Shown: in pieces, positions 24,252 to 31,508 of the stretch
Layout of the letters: each line of letters starts with the position of its first letter
Numbering within the stretch: the stretch's first letter is position 1
Assembly: GCA_031359995.1 (NCBI GenBank)
Contig: JANMAT010000216.1
Coordinates: forward strand, 1 to 38,368
Reading direction: 5' to 3'
DNA length: 38,368 bases
Source of the DNA: JANMAT01 sp031359995
GTDB taxonomy: Bacteria > Actinomycetota > Acidimicrobiia > Acidimicrobiales > Ilumatobacteraceae
Translations under genes and position numbers: made by a program
Notes under the pieces: model-generated
Told to the model about the DNA's origin: nothing
Seen by the model: only the letters and a program-made list of their open reading frames with translations
The model's database searches: none

Positions 24252-24557
24252 ATGCGCACGACGACCTCCCCCCGCACCACCACCGCCGCTTCCCCCGTGG
24301 CCTACGGCCTCCGTCGCCCGACCGTGGTCGACGCCCGCGCCGCCCTCGAACGGGTCTACGGCCAGGGCGCCGACGCCCGCTGGACCGAACTGGCGACCGT
24401 GGCGTCGGCCGGCACCGGCACCGCCGTGACCGTCGCGTCGATGGTCGAGGTGATGCTGGCCAGCGAGGAGGGCGTCGTGCGACTTTGCGGTCAGGCCGTG
24501 AAGATCCGCCTGCACAGCTTCACCCACCTGGCCGCTGCCAGCACGCTCGTCTCCTGA
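24252..24557 (+). CDS. Hypothetical protein, 101 aa
   Basis: No family recognised. A Thr/Arg-rich N-terminus is followed by RPTVVDARAALERVYG and a helical, Ala/Val-rich body with one Cys (VVRLCGQAV). No signal peptide or clear membrane segment. ATG 24252 is the first usable start and lies 134 nt from the divergent phytase-like gene; no ribosome-binding site is obvious (GGGTCC precedes it). A strong hairpin begins 10 nt after its stop, which supports a real transcript end here. Confidence 0.55.
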   Translation: MRTTTSPRTTTAASPVAYGLRRPTVVDARAALERVYGQGADARWTELATVASAGTGTAVTVASMVEVMLASEEGVVRLCGQAVKIRLHSFTHLAAASTLVS

Positions 24558-24567
24558 CGGATCGGCG

Positions 24568-24589
24568 CCGCCCGACCCTCGTCGGGCGG
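24568..24589 (+). terminator. Hairpin terminator candidate
   Basis: CCGCCCGAC and GTCGGGCGG form a perfect 9-bp GC-rich stem with a CCTC loop, 10 nt after the stop of the 101-aa gene. A second small stem (CCCG-CA-CGGG) follows at 24593-24602. There is no T-run, as is common in high-GC actinobacteria. Confidence 0.6.
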
Positions 24590-24646
24590 TCACCCGCACG
24601 GGCTGACGCCGCCCGCTTTCTCCGACCATGGCTGTCGCTGCGTCGC

Positions 24647-24652
24647 TACACT
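24647..24652 (+). promoter_or_regulatory. -10 box, probably leaderless transcript
   Basis: TACACT ends 6 nt before GTG 24659 of the 66-aa gene. No ribosome-binding site is present. Confidence 0.5.
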
Positions 24653-24658
24653 TGACCC

Positions 24659-24859
24659 GTGGAGAACTTCGAAGTTCCGCTCGTCGTCGGCCCGCTCAGG
24701 TCCTGGCCAGACGAATGGCTCGAACGGGCCGCCCGCCTTTGCTCGGTGACGCTGGACCACCACCGCGCCGGGGCTTTGGTGGGCGACGATGTCGCCTCGC
24801 TCGAGGCCGAGCTGGCCAACTTCGTCGGCGAGCAACGCCGCCGCCAACTCGTCGGATAG
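24659..24859 (+). CDS. Small hypothetical protein, 66 aa
   Basis: No family recognised. The protein is acidic to neutral, helical and without a signal peptide: NFEVPLVVGPLRSWPDEWLERAARLC, then two likely helices ending in the charged GEQRRRQLVG. It carries a single Cys. It is supported as a gene by its leaderless-type promoter (TACACT exactly 6 nt before the GTG) and by strong hairpins on both sides (24568-24589 and 24867-24898), which isolate it as a single-gene unit. Codon use is normal for the window. Confidence 0.6.
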   Translation: MENFEVPLVVGPLRSWPDEWLERAARLCSVTLDHHRAGALVGDDVASLEAELANFVGEQRRRQLVG

Positions 24860-24866
24860 GCCGCAC

Positions 24867-24898
24867 CGTGCTGGCCGGTCGCTGAACCGACCAGCACG
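24867..24898. terminator. Bidirectional hairpin between convergent genes
   Basis: CGTGCTGGCCGG pairs with CCGACCAGCACG along 12 positions with one C-A mismatch, around an 8-nt loop. It lies between the 66-aa gene (stop 24859) and the convergent 142-aa gene (stop 24916), so it probably ends both transcripts. Confidence 0.65.
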
Positions 24899-24915
24899 AT
24901 CCGTACCTGGTGGGT

Positions 24916-25344
24916 TCAGGGGTTGCGCACCTCGAAGAACGGGCCCTCGCCGAAGCCGGCCATCTCGGTCTTCGTACCGTTGACGGCCGTGTGGCTGACG
25001 AGGACCACGAGCTTGTACACCGTGTCGTCACCGGCGGGCGGGGGCACCGACAGCGGGGCGACGTTGATCGTGGCGCTGTAGTCGGCGCTGCCATCCACGG
25101 GAACGGTCTGGGTGGCGCCGATCTGGCCCTCGAAGCCGGCGCCGATGGACTCGACGAAGGCGCGGACGGTCCAGGAGCCACCCAGGAACAGCGCAGCGCT
25201 GCCGTCCAGATGCCAACCGATGGTGATGGTGCAGCCGGCATCGGTGTCGATGACCCGGCTGGGCATGCCCTGCGGGTCGATGAGCGCGACCGACGTGATG
25301 CTGGCATCGAGGGTGAGGACGGGAACGTCGAAGGTTTCGGACAT
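24916..25344 (-). CDS. Beta-rich hypothetical protein, 142 aa
   Basis: No family recognised. The sequence is almost entirely beta-strand-like (TLDASITSVALIDPQG, CTITIGWHLDGSAALFLGG, YSATINVAPLSV, VYKLVVLVSH), with one Cys, no signal peptide and no membrane segment; an Ig-like or similar sandwich fold is likely. ATG 25344 is chosen over an earlier in-frame start at 25389 because it follows AAAGGAA at good spacing and because the earlier start lies beyond a large hairpin. That 35-nt inverted repeat sits just upstream of the ribosome-binding site. The MFS gene lies 97 nt upstream on the same strand. Confidence 0.65.
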   Translation of the reverse strand: MSETFDVPVLTLDASITSVALIDPQGMPSRVIDTDAGCTITIGWHLDGSAALFLGGSWTVRAFVESIGAGFEGQIGATQTVPVDGSADYSATINVAPLSVPPPAGDDTVYKLVVLVSHTAVNGTKTEMAGFGEGPFFEVRNP

Positions 25345-25357
25345 GGCGGGGTTCCTT

Positions 25358-25392
25358 TGTGTGTTCGGCAGAAGTGCTTCTGCGCTCACACA
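25358..25392 (-). promoter_or_regulatory. Large imperfect hairpin before the 142-aa gene
   Basis: Inner arms GCAGAAG (25368-25374) and CTTCTGC (25377-25383) are perfect around a 2-nt centre. Outer arms TGTGTG (25358-25363) and CACACA (25387-25392) are perfect too, separated from the inner ones by 4 and 3 nt. It could be the terminator of the upstream regulator-MFS transcript, a 5'-leader structure of the 142-aa gene, or an operator. Confidence 0.6.
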
Positions 25393-25441
25393 GACGGAGA
25401 CGCCGTTCTGGTGATACCGCGATCCTCGTGATCTCCGGCGA

Positions 25442-26749
25442 TCAGCTCAGACGCGACCTCGGCCCTGGCCGGCGACTGAGCCGACGGCCCATCCACACCA
25501 CGTTGGCGGGGATGAAGAAGGCGCGCGACGAGTACGACGCGTCCTCCCACGAGAGCTTCGAGATCGGCGAACGCCACGCGAACATGCGGTACACGAGGAA
25601 CACCACGATGAGGCTGTGCAGACCGATCATGGCCCACGGGTAACCGTCGGTGCCGACGAGGCCGAACAGCAGCGACGTGAGCGGGGGGCCCAACAGCGCG
25701 CCGACGCCGTACAGCAGCACGAGCAACGAGGCCGCACCGTTCACGTGCTGGGGTTCGACCCAGTCGTTCGTGTACGCCGCGGCGATGGAGTACAGCGGGA
25801 AGCTGAACCCGCCGAGCACGGCCATGGCGGCGAGACCCTGCCAACCGTCGGGCCCGGTGGTCAGCAGCCACACGCTGGCGCCGATGGCGCCAATGGCCAC
25901 GACACCGCCGACGAAGCGGCGGTCGAGCTCGTCGGACGCCGTAGAGATGGGCCACTGCAGGAGCACGCCACCGACGGCCGTGGCGGCCACGAAGCGACCC
26001 GCCTCGCCGGCCGACAGCCCGGCCCGCGTGGCGTAGATGACGCCCATGGCCACCAGCGCTCCATGGGTGACGCCCACCAGCAGGCAGGCGCCCACGCCGG
26101 TGGGCACGACCTTGGCCAGCATTCGCAGCGGCACCTTGGCGGCGCGCTCCAACGGCGGCGGCGTGGCGTCCTCGGACAGGGCCACCGGCGCGACGGCCAA
26201 CGACGTCAGCAGCGCCGACACCGCGAACGCGGTGACCATGCGCGTGTCCACCGAACCGACGAGCACCTGGCCGACGCCGTAGCCGCCGCTGGTGACCACC
26301 ATGTAGACCGCGAGCAGCCGGCCGCGGTTGTCGTTCGTGGCGAGCTGGTTCAGCCACGACTCGGCCACCACGTAGAGCCCGGCGATGCACAGGCCACTCA
26401 CGAACCGCAGGGCGATCCACGCGATCGCGGAGTCGTTGAGGCCGACGGCGATCATCGTCGCCGACAGCAACGAGGTCAGCGCGGCGTACACGCGGATGTG
26501 CCCCACACGCGCCAGCGCGGCGATGGTGATCTTCGATCCGGCGAGGAAGCCGCCGTAGTAGGCGGCGCCGAGGAGCCCGAGGGCGAGGTTGCCGTAGCCG
26601 TTGATCTCGGCCCGCACGCCCACCACGGTGGCGAACAGCCCGCCCCCCGCCAGCAGCAGCCCGAGACCCACGAACAACGACCACGTCGCCCACGCCAGCG
26701 AGACGCCGACGGGGCGGTCGAAGGTGTCGCTCGCGGTCGGTGGCGCCAC
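25442..26749 (-). CDS. MFS transporter, YcaD-like
   Basis: A 435-aa membrane protein with about 12 hydrophobic segments. The segment RFVSGLCIAGLYVVAESWLNQLATNDNRGRLLAVYMVV is the hallmark of the YcaD-like group of the major facilitator superfamily, whose substrates are mostly unknown; export of a small molecule is a fair guess. The N-terminal segment (GLGLLLAGGGLFATVVGVRAEI) and GHIRVYAALTSLLSA also fit. GTG 26749 starts 3 nt after the stop of the upstream Crp-like gene, so the two are one operon and the regulator probably controls the transporter. A large hairpin 50 nt after the stop may end the transcript. Confidence 0.87.
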   Translation of the reverse strand: MAPPTASDTFDRPVGVSLAWATWSLFVGLGLLLAGGGLFATVVGVRAEINGYGNLALGLLGAAYYGGFLAGSKITIAALARVGHIRVYAALTSLLSATMIAVGLNDSAIAWIALRFVSGLCIAGLYVVAESWLNQLATNDNRGRLLAVYMVVTSGGYGVGQVLVGSVDTRMVTAFAVSALLTSLAVAPVALSEDATPPPLERAAKVPLRMLAKVVPTGVGACLLVGVTHGALVAMGVIYATRAGLSAGEAGRFVAATAVGGVLLQWPISTASDELDRRFVGGVVAIGAIGASVWLLTTGPDGWQGLAAMAVLGGFSFPLYSIAAAYTNDWVEPQHVNGAASLLVLLYGVGALLGPPLTSLLFGLVGTDGYPWAMIGLHSLIVVFLVYRMFAWRSPISKLSWEDASYSSRAFFIPANVVWMGRRLSRRPGPRSRLS

Positions 26750-26752
26750 GGC

Positions 26753-27415
26753 TCAGCCGATGCGGAGTCGGGCCCGGCGGTGGGCCTCGTTCCAGTCGCG
26801 CACGACGATGCGCCGCCGCGCCAGCTCGAGCACGCCGTCGCGCTTGGCGCGAGCCAGCACGGTGTTGGTGACGCGCAGCTTGGCACCGGCGAGCGAGGCG
26901 AGCTGCCCCTGACTCACCGGGATCGGTGCATCGGTGCCCTTCACGCCGAACGCGATGGCGACGTCGATGAGGCGTCGGTAGATCCGTTCGGAGGCGGGCA
27001 GCGCGGTCTCGGTGAGGCGGTTGCTGAGGCGCACGACCTGGGAGGCGAGCAGCTGGATGAAGAAGTCGTTGGCCGCCGGGTTCGTGCGCCGGAGCTCCTC
27101 GAAATCGCCCCGGCTCATCACGAGCGTCTCGGTGGTGGTGATGGCCTGCACGGTCGCGCTGCGGCGGTGGTCGGGGCTCAGGAGCGCGAGCTCGCCGAAC
27201 ACGTCGCCCGGGCCCAGGATCATCAGTGTGATCGGCTCGTCGAAGCCGGCGCTGGCCAGCACCGCGACGCGACCTGACTCGATCATGTGCAGCGTGTCGC
27301 CGGCCTCGCCGGCGTGGAAGACGTACGCGCCCGCACCGAAGCGCGCTCGGGTGCAACGCTGCCGGAACCGGCGTTTGTCGTCACCCTCGAATGAGTCACC
27401 CAGCTGCAGCGCCAT
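26753..27415 (-). CDS. Crp/Fnr-family transcriptional regulator
   Basis: A 220-aa regulator with a cyclic-nucleotide-binding-type domain (about 18-115): GAYVFHAGEAGDTLH, and the pocket GPGDVFGELALLSPDHRRSATVQA, whose FGELALL and Arg-Ser are those expected for cAMP or a related ligand. The C-terminal winged helix reads VSQGQLASLAGAKLRVTNTVLARAKRDGVLEL. It is a paralogue of the regulator at 20849-21523, matching over the whole length, but has the more canonical pocket. ATG 27415 follows GGGGAG by 8 nt. It is co-transcribed with the MFS gene and divergent from the ECF sigma gene; palindromes fill the shared upstream region. Confidence 0.87.
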   Translation of the reverse strand: MALQLGDSFEGDDKRRFRQRCTRARFGAGAYVFHAGEAGDTLHMIESGRVAVLASAGFDEPITLMILGPGDVFGELALLSPDHRRSATVQAITTTETLVMSRGDFEELRRTNPAANDFFIQLLASQVVRLSNRLTETALPASERIYRRLIDVAIAFGVKGTDAPIPVSQGQLASLAGAKLRVTNTVLARAKRDGVLELARRRIVVRDWNEAHRRARLRIG

Positions 27416-27454
27416 GGTGTCGCTCCCCGTATCTGTGCCCACGCGCAGCGTAGC

Positions 27455-27470
27455 CACGGACCGTGCACGG
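27455..27470. promoter_or_regulatory. Overlapping palindromes in the Crp/ECF divergent region
   Basis: CACGG-A-CCGTG (27455-27465) and the perfect 10-bp palindrome CCGTGCACGG (27461-27470) share the CCGTG half-site, giving three alternating half-sites in 16 bp. They lie 40-55 nt upstream of the Crp-like gene and could be its operator. Confidence 0.4.
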
Positions 27471-27513
27471 GTGCGTGTCGGATTCGCGCACTGGGTCGTG
27501 GTCCCCGAGGGCC

Positions 27514-27537
27514 CGTCGGAGTTCCATGAGTCCGACG
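27514..27537. promoter_or_regulatory. Inverted repeat upstream of the ECF sigma gene
   Basis: CGTCGGA and TCCGACG are perfect 7-bp arms with a 10-nt spacer, ending 23 nt before the sigma factor start. An extra GTCGGA half-site lies at 27477-27482. It could be an operator or a hairpin in the leader. Confidence 0.45.
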
Positions 27538-27560
27538 CACGAAGCGAACGGAGCGGGCCC

Positions 27561-28154
27561 ATGAATCAGACGAGGTGTTCCAGGCAGTCCACGTTCTCCG
27601 CCGAGCAGGCTCTCGGCCGTCACCGGCAGGGCGACGGTCAGGCGATCGGTGAACTGATCCGAGAGTTCGATCCCATGATGCGGGCGGTCGCCCGGCGGTA
27701 CCTCACCGCCCCTGCCGACGTCGACGACGCCGTGCAGGATGCCTGGGCGTCGTTCGTCCGGGCCCAGCACACGATCGCCCATCCCGAGCGGCTCGCCGGC
27801 TGGCTCTGCGTGACCGCGGCCCGGGCCGCGCTCGGCATCTCGCGGCGGCTGCGCCGCAGCGAGGCCGTCGATGACGACCGGCTCGCCACCATGGCCTGCC
27901 CGTGGACCGACGACCTCGACGGCATCGACGACGTGCGCCGCCGTCGTCAGGTGCGCCGGGCCCTGGCCCGGCTCAACGCCCGCGATCTGCTCCTCATCGA
28001 ACTGCTGATGAGCGGCGAGGACATCTCGTACGCGACGATCAGCGCTCGCACCGGGTGCGCCATCGGCAGCATCGGCCCGACGCGTCAGCGCGTGTTGGCC
28101 AAGCTGGCCCGCGACCCCGCAGTGCGCGACCTGGCCGCCGACCGGGCCGGCTGA
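27561..28154 (+). CDS. ECF-type RNA polymerase sigma factor
   Basis: A 197-aa group IV sigma factor. Region 2 spans PMMRAVARRYLTAPADVDDAVQDAWASFVRA (about 35-70), followed by the LAGWLCVTAARAAL helix. Region 4 is LNARDLLLIELLMSGEDISYATISARTGCAIGSIGPTRQRVLAKL (about 140-185). The GSIGPTRxR sequence in the recognition helix is seen in actinobacterial ECF proteins that accompany CHAT-protease-type modules; no such protease gene is in the window. No anti-sigma factor gene is adjacent. ATG 27561 follows GGAG; the frame reaches 27012 but would run antisense through the Crp-like gene. It is convergent with the F420 oxidoreductase gene, 12 nt apart. Confidence 0.85.
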   Translation: MNQTRCSRQSTFSAEQALGRHRQGDGQAIGELIREFDPMMRAVARRYLTAPADVDDAVQDAWASFVRAQHTIAHPERLAGWLCVTAARAALGISRRLRRSEAVDDDRLATMACPWTDDLDGIDDVRRRRQVRRALARLNARDLLLIELLMSGEDISYATISARTGCAIGSIGPTRQRVLAKLARDPAVRDLAADRAG

Positions 28155-28166
28155 CAGGTCCGACGG

Positions 28167-29141
28167 TCAGCGACCGGCCAGCCGGGCCACCACGGGGGCG
28201 AACATCTCCATGTTCCGGTCGCTGACCGTCACGTAGCTGAAGCCGTAGCGCGCCCGGCGGGCTTCGAGCGTGTCGCAGATCTGATCCACGGTGCCGTAGT
28301 AGGCGTTGGGGTGGTCCTTGATCTCTTCGACCGACAGGCCGAACATCTTGGCCAGACCGCCGGCCGCGCCATCGGCGTCGTCGGTGACCGCGGTGAAGTA
28401 CGCACCGATCTCCAGCTCGATCTGATCGAAGCGGTCGCCGGCCCCCTCGCGGACCCACGAGACCTTGTCGTCCATGTTCTCGGCGGTGGAGCTGCCCACG
28501 CCCTCGGCACCGATGACGCCGGCGCGGTTGTTGAAGTTGAAGCTCACGATGTCGGCCTCACGCCCGGCCACGCGCAGCACCTTCGGCGAACCACCGCCGA
28601 TCATGAGCGGCGGGTGCGGCTTCTGCACCGGCGCCGGCGTGCCCTGGTACCCGAACACGTGCACGTGCTCACCGCGCACGTCGATCTCGTCGCCCCCGAA
28701 GTGGGCCTTCACGAGGCGGATGACCTCTTCGAGGCGGGCGATGCGCGTCGGCGCCGGGTCCATCGTGAGGCCCATGGCCTCGTACTCGCCGATGGTCCAA
28801 CCGGCACCGAGGCCGAGCTCGAGGCGGCCGTCGGAGAGCAGGTCGAGGCTGGCCGCTTCCTTGGCCAGGACCGCGGGGTGGTGGTAGTCGATGCACAGCA
28901 CCCGGCTACCGACGCGCAGGGTGGTGGTCGACGCCGCCGCCGTGGCCATGGCCACCCACGGCGCCAGCACCTGGGGCGACACGCCGCGGGTCTTGGCGAT
29001 GGTGCCCGGACCGACGTAGTGGTCGGCCACCAGCAGCGAGCTGTAGCCGAGGTCCTCGGCCTGACGGGCGCGGTCGCGCCACTCGGTGGCTGACGTGGCG
29101 CTGGACGACTGGATGGCGAAGCGGAACGGGCGCGGGCTCAT
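28167..29141 (-). CDS. LLM-class F420-dependent oxidoreductase
   Basis: A 324-aa luciferase-like TIM-barrel protein. It begins FRFAIQSSSATSATEWRDRARQAEDLGYSSLLVADHY and has CIDYHHPAVLAKEAASLDLLSDGRLELGLGAGW, KPHPPLMIGGGSPKVLRVAGREADIV and a C-terminal GFSYVTVSD, matching the actinobacterial F420-dependent family often annotated as MSMEG_2516-like. It should use coenzyme F420 for hydride transfer to an unknown substrate. ATG 29141 is the natural family start. It lies 45 nt downstream of the Baeyer-Villiger monooxygenase on the same strand, so the two may act in one pathway. Confidence 0.87.
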   Translation of the reverse strand: MSPRPFRFAIQSSSATSATEWRDRARQAEDLGYSSLLVADHYVGPGTIAKTRGVSPQVLAPWVAMATAAASTTTLRVGSRVLCIDYHHPAVLAKEAASLDLLSDGRLELGLGAGWTIGEYEAMGLTMDPAPTRIARLEEVIRLVKAHFGGDEIDVRGEHVHVFGYQGTPAPVQKPHPPLMIGGGSPKVLRVAGREADIVSFNFNNRAGVIGAEGVGSSTAENMDDKVSWVREGAGDRFDQIELEIGAYFTAVTDDADGAAGGLAKMFGLSVEEIKDHPNAYYGTVDQICDTLEARRARYGFSYVTVSDRNMEMFAPVVARLAGR

Positions 29142-29186
29142 GGCCGCCGAGCATGCCAGACGGCGGTGCCCGGCGACACAGCCGGC

Positions 29187-31010
29187 TCAGCGCAGCACGA
29201 GCCCCGGCATGTCGGCGGCGCGCCACTGCTCGAGGGTCTTGAAGAAGGGGATGGGCCCGGCGCCGTAGGTGTGGGTGAAGAACCCGTGCGGGTTCCCGAG
29301 CTTTCCCTCGTTGTTGTAGTAGCCCGGTGTGCAGTCGCTGTAGAACTTCACACCCAGCCGGGCCTTGTCGCGCATCTCGGCGACCCAGGCGTCCTCGGCC
29401 TCGATGGTCGTCTCGACGATGGTCGCGCCCCGCTCACGCGCCTGGGTCAGCACGTGGGTCACGTGCCGGGCCTGCTCGTTGAGCGCGTGGGGCACGCTGA
29501 CGGTGACCGCGGTCTGGGTGAACCCGAGGAAGAAGCAGTTCGGGAACCCGTTGGTCTGCAGGCCGTGCAGCGTCCGCATGCCCTCGGACCACTTCTGGGT
29601 CAGGCTCATGCCGTCACGGCCGATGATGTCGTAGCCGGCCCGGCGCGTGTAGCTGGTGCCGACCTCGAAGCCGGTGGCGAAGATGAGGCAGTCGACCTGG
29701 TACTCGACCCCGTCGACCACCACGCCGTGCTCGGTGAGCGCATCGACACCGTGCCCGTCGGTGTCGACCAGGGTGACGTTGGGACGGTTGAACGTGGGCA
29801 GGTACTCGTCGAGGAAGCATGGCCGCTTGCAGAAGCGGCGGTACCACGGTTTCAGCTTCTCGGCCGTAGCCGGATCGAGCACCGTCTCGTCGACGCGGCG
29901 GCGGATGTCCTCCATCTTCTGCATGTCGGTGAGCTCGGTCAGCTGGGCTCGCTCGGCCGGTGTGAGTCGACGGCCGAGCTTGCGGCTCGCCGTCTTGGCC
30001 GCCGTGCCGGTGAGCTTGCGGAAGATGTCGGTCCAGCCGTCGCTCACCAGGTCGACCTCCTGGTCGCCGCCGCTCACCAGGACGTTGAAGTTGTCCATGC
30101 GGGCCTGCTGCCAGCCGGGCTCCAGCGAGGCCGCCCACACCGGGTCGGTCTCGCGGTTGTTGCGCACGTCGACGGCCGAGGGCGTGCGCTGGAAGACGTA
30201 CAGATGCTCGGCCCACTCGCCGAGGTGCGGGATGCACTGGATGCCGGTGGCGCCCGTGCCGATGATGCCGACGCGCTTGTCGCGCAGGTTGACCAGGTTC
30301 CCGTCGGAGTCGCCGCCCGTGTAGGTGTAGTCCCAGCGGCTGGTGTGGAAGGTGTGGCCCTTGAACTCGTTGATGCCGGGGATGCCGGGGAGCTTCGGCC
30401 GGCTCAGCGGGCCGTTGGCCATGGCCACGTAGCGGGCGCGCATGCGGTCGCCGCGGTCGGTGCTGATGATCCAGACGGCGTCGGCCTCGTCCCACTGCAT
30501 CTCGGTGACGCCGGTCTGGAAGAGCGCGTCCTCGTAGAGGCCGAAGTGGCGCGCCAGGTTGCGGCTGTGCTCCAGGATCTCGGGGGCGAAGGAGTACTTG
30601 TGCTTGGGGATGTAGCCGGTCTCTTCGAGCATGGGCAGGTACACGTACGACTCCACGTCGCACATGGCGCCGGGGTAGCGGTTCCAGTACCAGGTGCCGC
30701 CCACGTCGCCGGCCTGCTCGATGAGGCGGATGCGCCCGAAGCCGGCCTCCTTCAGGCGGCCGCCCATCAGCAGGCCGCCGAAGCCACCGCCGATGATGGC
30801 GATGTCGACCTCGTCGAAGACGGGGTCGCGGGTGAAGCCGGTCTCGACGTAGGGGTCCTGGACGTAGTGGGAGAAGTCGGCCTTGACCTCGATGTACTGC
30901 TCGTTGCCGTCGTCGCGCACCCGCTTGTCGCGCTCCTCGCGGTACCGGGTCCGGATCGCATCGGGGTCGAAGTCGATGTCCCCGATCAGCGCGGCGATCT
31001 CCTGCTCCAT
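29187..31010 (-). CDS. Baeyer-Villiger monooxygenase with N-terminal extension
   Basis: A 607-aa FAD/NADPH enzyme. About 65 residues precede the first Rossmann motif GGGFGG (74-79), as in the longer monooxygenases acting on bulky cyclic or linear ketones. The segment GGTWYWNRYPGAMCDVES follows at 104-121. The fingerprint FKGHTFHTSRWDY (FxGxxxHxxxWD) is at 216-228, and the second Rossmann motif GTGATG at 251-256. ATG 31010 has GGGGG upstream. It differs clearly from the 545-aa monooxygenase at 429-2066, so the two are not a recent duplication. It is probably co-transcribed with the F420 oxidoreductase and divergent from the YCII-like gene. Confidence 0.88.
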   Translation of the reverse strand: MEQEIAALIGDIDFDPDAIRTRYREERDKRVRDDGNEQYIEVKADFSHYVQDPYVETGFTRDPVFDEVDIAIIGGGFGGLLMGGRLKEAGFGRIRLIEQAGDVGGTWYWNRYPGAMCDVESYVYLPMLEETGYIPKHKYSFAPEILEHSRNLARHFGLYEDALFQTGVTEMQWDEADAVWIISTDRGDRMRARYVAMANGPLSRPKLPGIPGINEFKGHTFHTSRWDYTYTGGDSDGNLVNLRDKRVGIIGTGATGIQCIPHLGEWAEHLYVFQRTPSAVDVRNNRETDPVWAASLEPGWQQARMDNFNVLVSGGDQEVDLVSDGWTDIFRKLTGTAAKTASRKLGRRLTPAERAQLTELTDMQKMEDIRRRVDETVLDPATAEKLKPWYRRFCKRPCFLDEYLPTFNRPNVTLVDTDGHGVDALTEHGVVVDGVEYQVDCLIFATGFEVGTSYTRRAGYDIIGRDGMSLTQKWSEGMRTLHGLQTNGFPNCFFLGFTQTAVTVSVPHALNEQARHVTHVLTQARERGATIVETTIEAEDAWVAEMRDKARLGVKFYSDCTPGYYNNEGKLGNPHGFFTHTYGAGPIPFFKTLEQWRAADMPGLVLR

Positions 31011-31154
31011 GGCTGCCCCCGTTCGTCCCCGGTACGGCGGTCCAACCTATCGGGGCCATCCGGCGCGATCGTTGTCGATCCGGGCGGGCGTCGTTCGTCA
31101 TCAGTGCGGGGGCAGGTCAACGGGGCCTGCGCCGCTGACGAACGGAGCACGATC

Positions 31155-31463
31155 ATGAGCAAGTTCCTGCTGGCGTACAAGGGTGGTTCCACGCCGACGA
31201 GCGAGGCCGAGGGGGCCAAGGTCATGGAGGCCTGGATGGGCTGGTTCGGCCAGCTCGGCGCGGCCGTGGTCGACGGCGGCAACCCCTTCGGCGCCTCCAC
31301 CGCGGTGGCGGCCGACGGCTCCACCACCTCGTCCTCGGCCGGGCTCACCGGGTACTCGCTGGTCAGCGCCGACAGCCTGGCGGCCGCCGCCGACCTGGCC
31401 AAAGGCTGCCCGGTCCTGGCCGTCGGCGGCTCGGTGGAGGTCTATGAAGCCCTCGACATGTGA
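31155..31463 (+). CDS. YCII/DGPF-type small protein
   Basis: A 102-aa protein that looks like the dimeric alpha/beta-barrel YCII-related group: MSKFLLAYKGG as the first strand, a helix EGAKVMEAWMGWFGQLGAAVVDGGNPF, and a second half GYSLVSADSLAAAADLAKGCPVLAVGGSVEVYE. Proteins of this group often sit beside sigma factors or oxidoreductases; their reactions are mostly unknown. ATG 31155 follows CGGAGC by about 8 nt. It is divergent from the monooxygenase gene (144-nt gap) and lies 45 nt before the helicase gene. Confidence 0.75.
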   Translation: MSKFLLAYKGGSTPTSEAEGAKVMEAWMGWFGQLGAAVVDGGNPFGASTAVAADGSTTSSSAGLTGYSLVSADSLAAAADLAKGCPVLAVGGSVEVYEALDM

Positions 31464-31508
31464 CTGACCCGCCCGGTCGGGGCTCGGACCGGGCACACTG
31501 GGGACCTC

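Noticed and set aside
25616..27277. Plus-strand open frame of 553 codons over the MFS and Crp-like genes
   Set aside because: Composition is His/Gly/Gln-rich shadow sequence; the opposite strand encodes well-recognised families.
29166..31154. Plus-strand open frame preceding and in frame with the YCII-like gene
   Set aside because: This part is antisense to the Baeyer-Villiger monooxygenase; only the final 102 codons from ATG 31155 look like protein.
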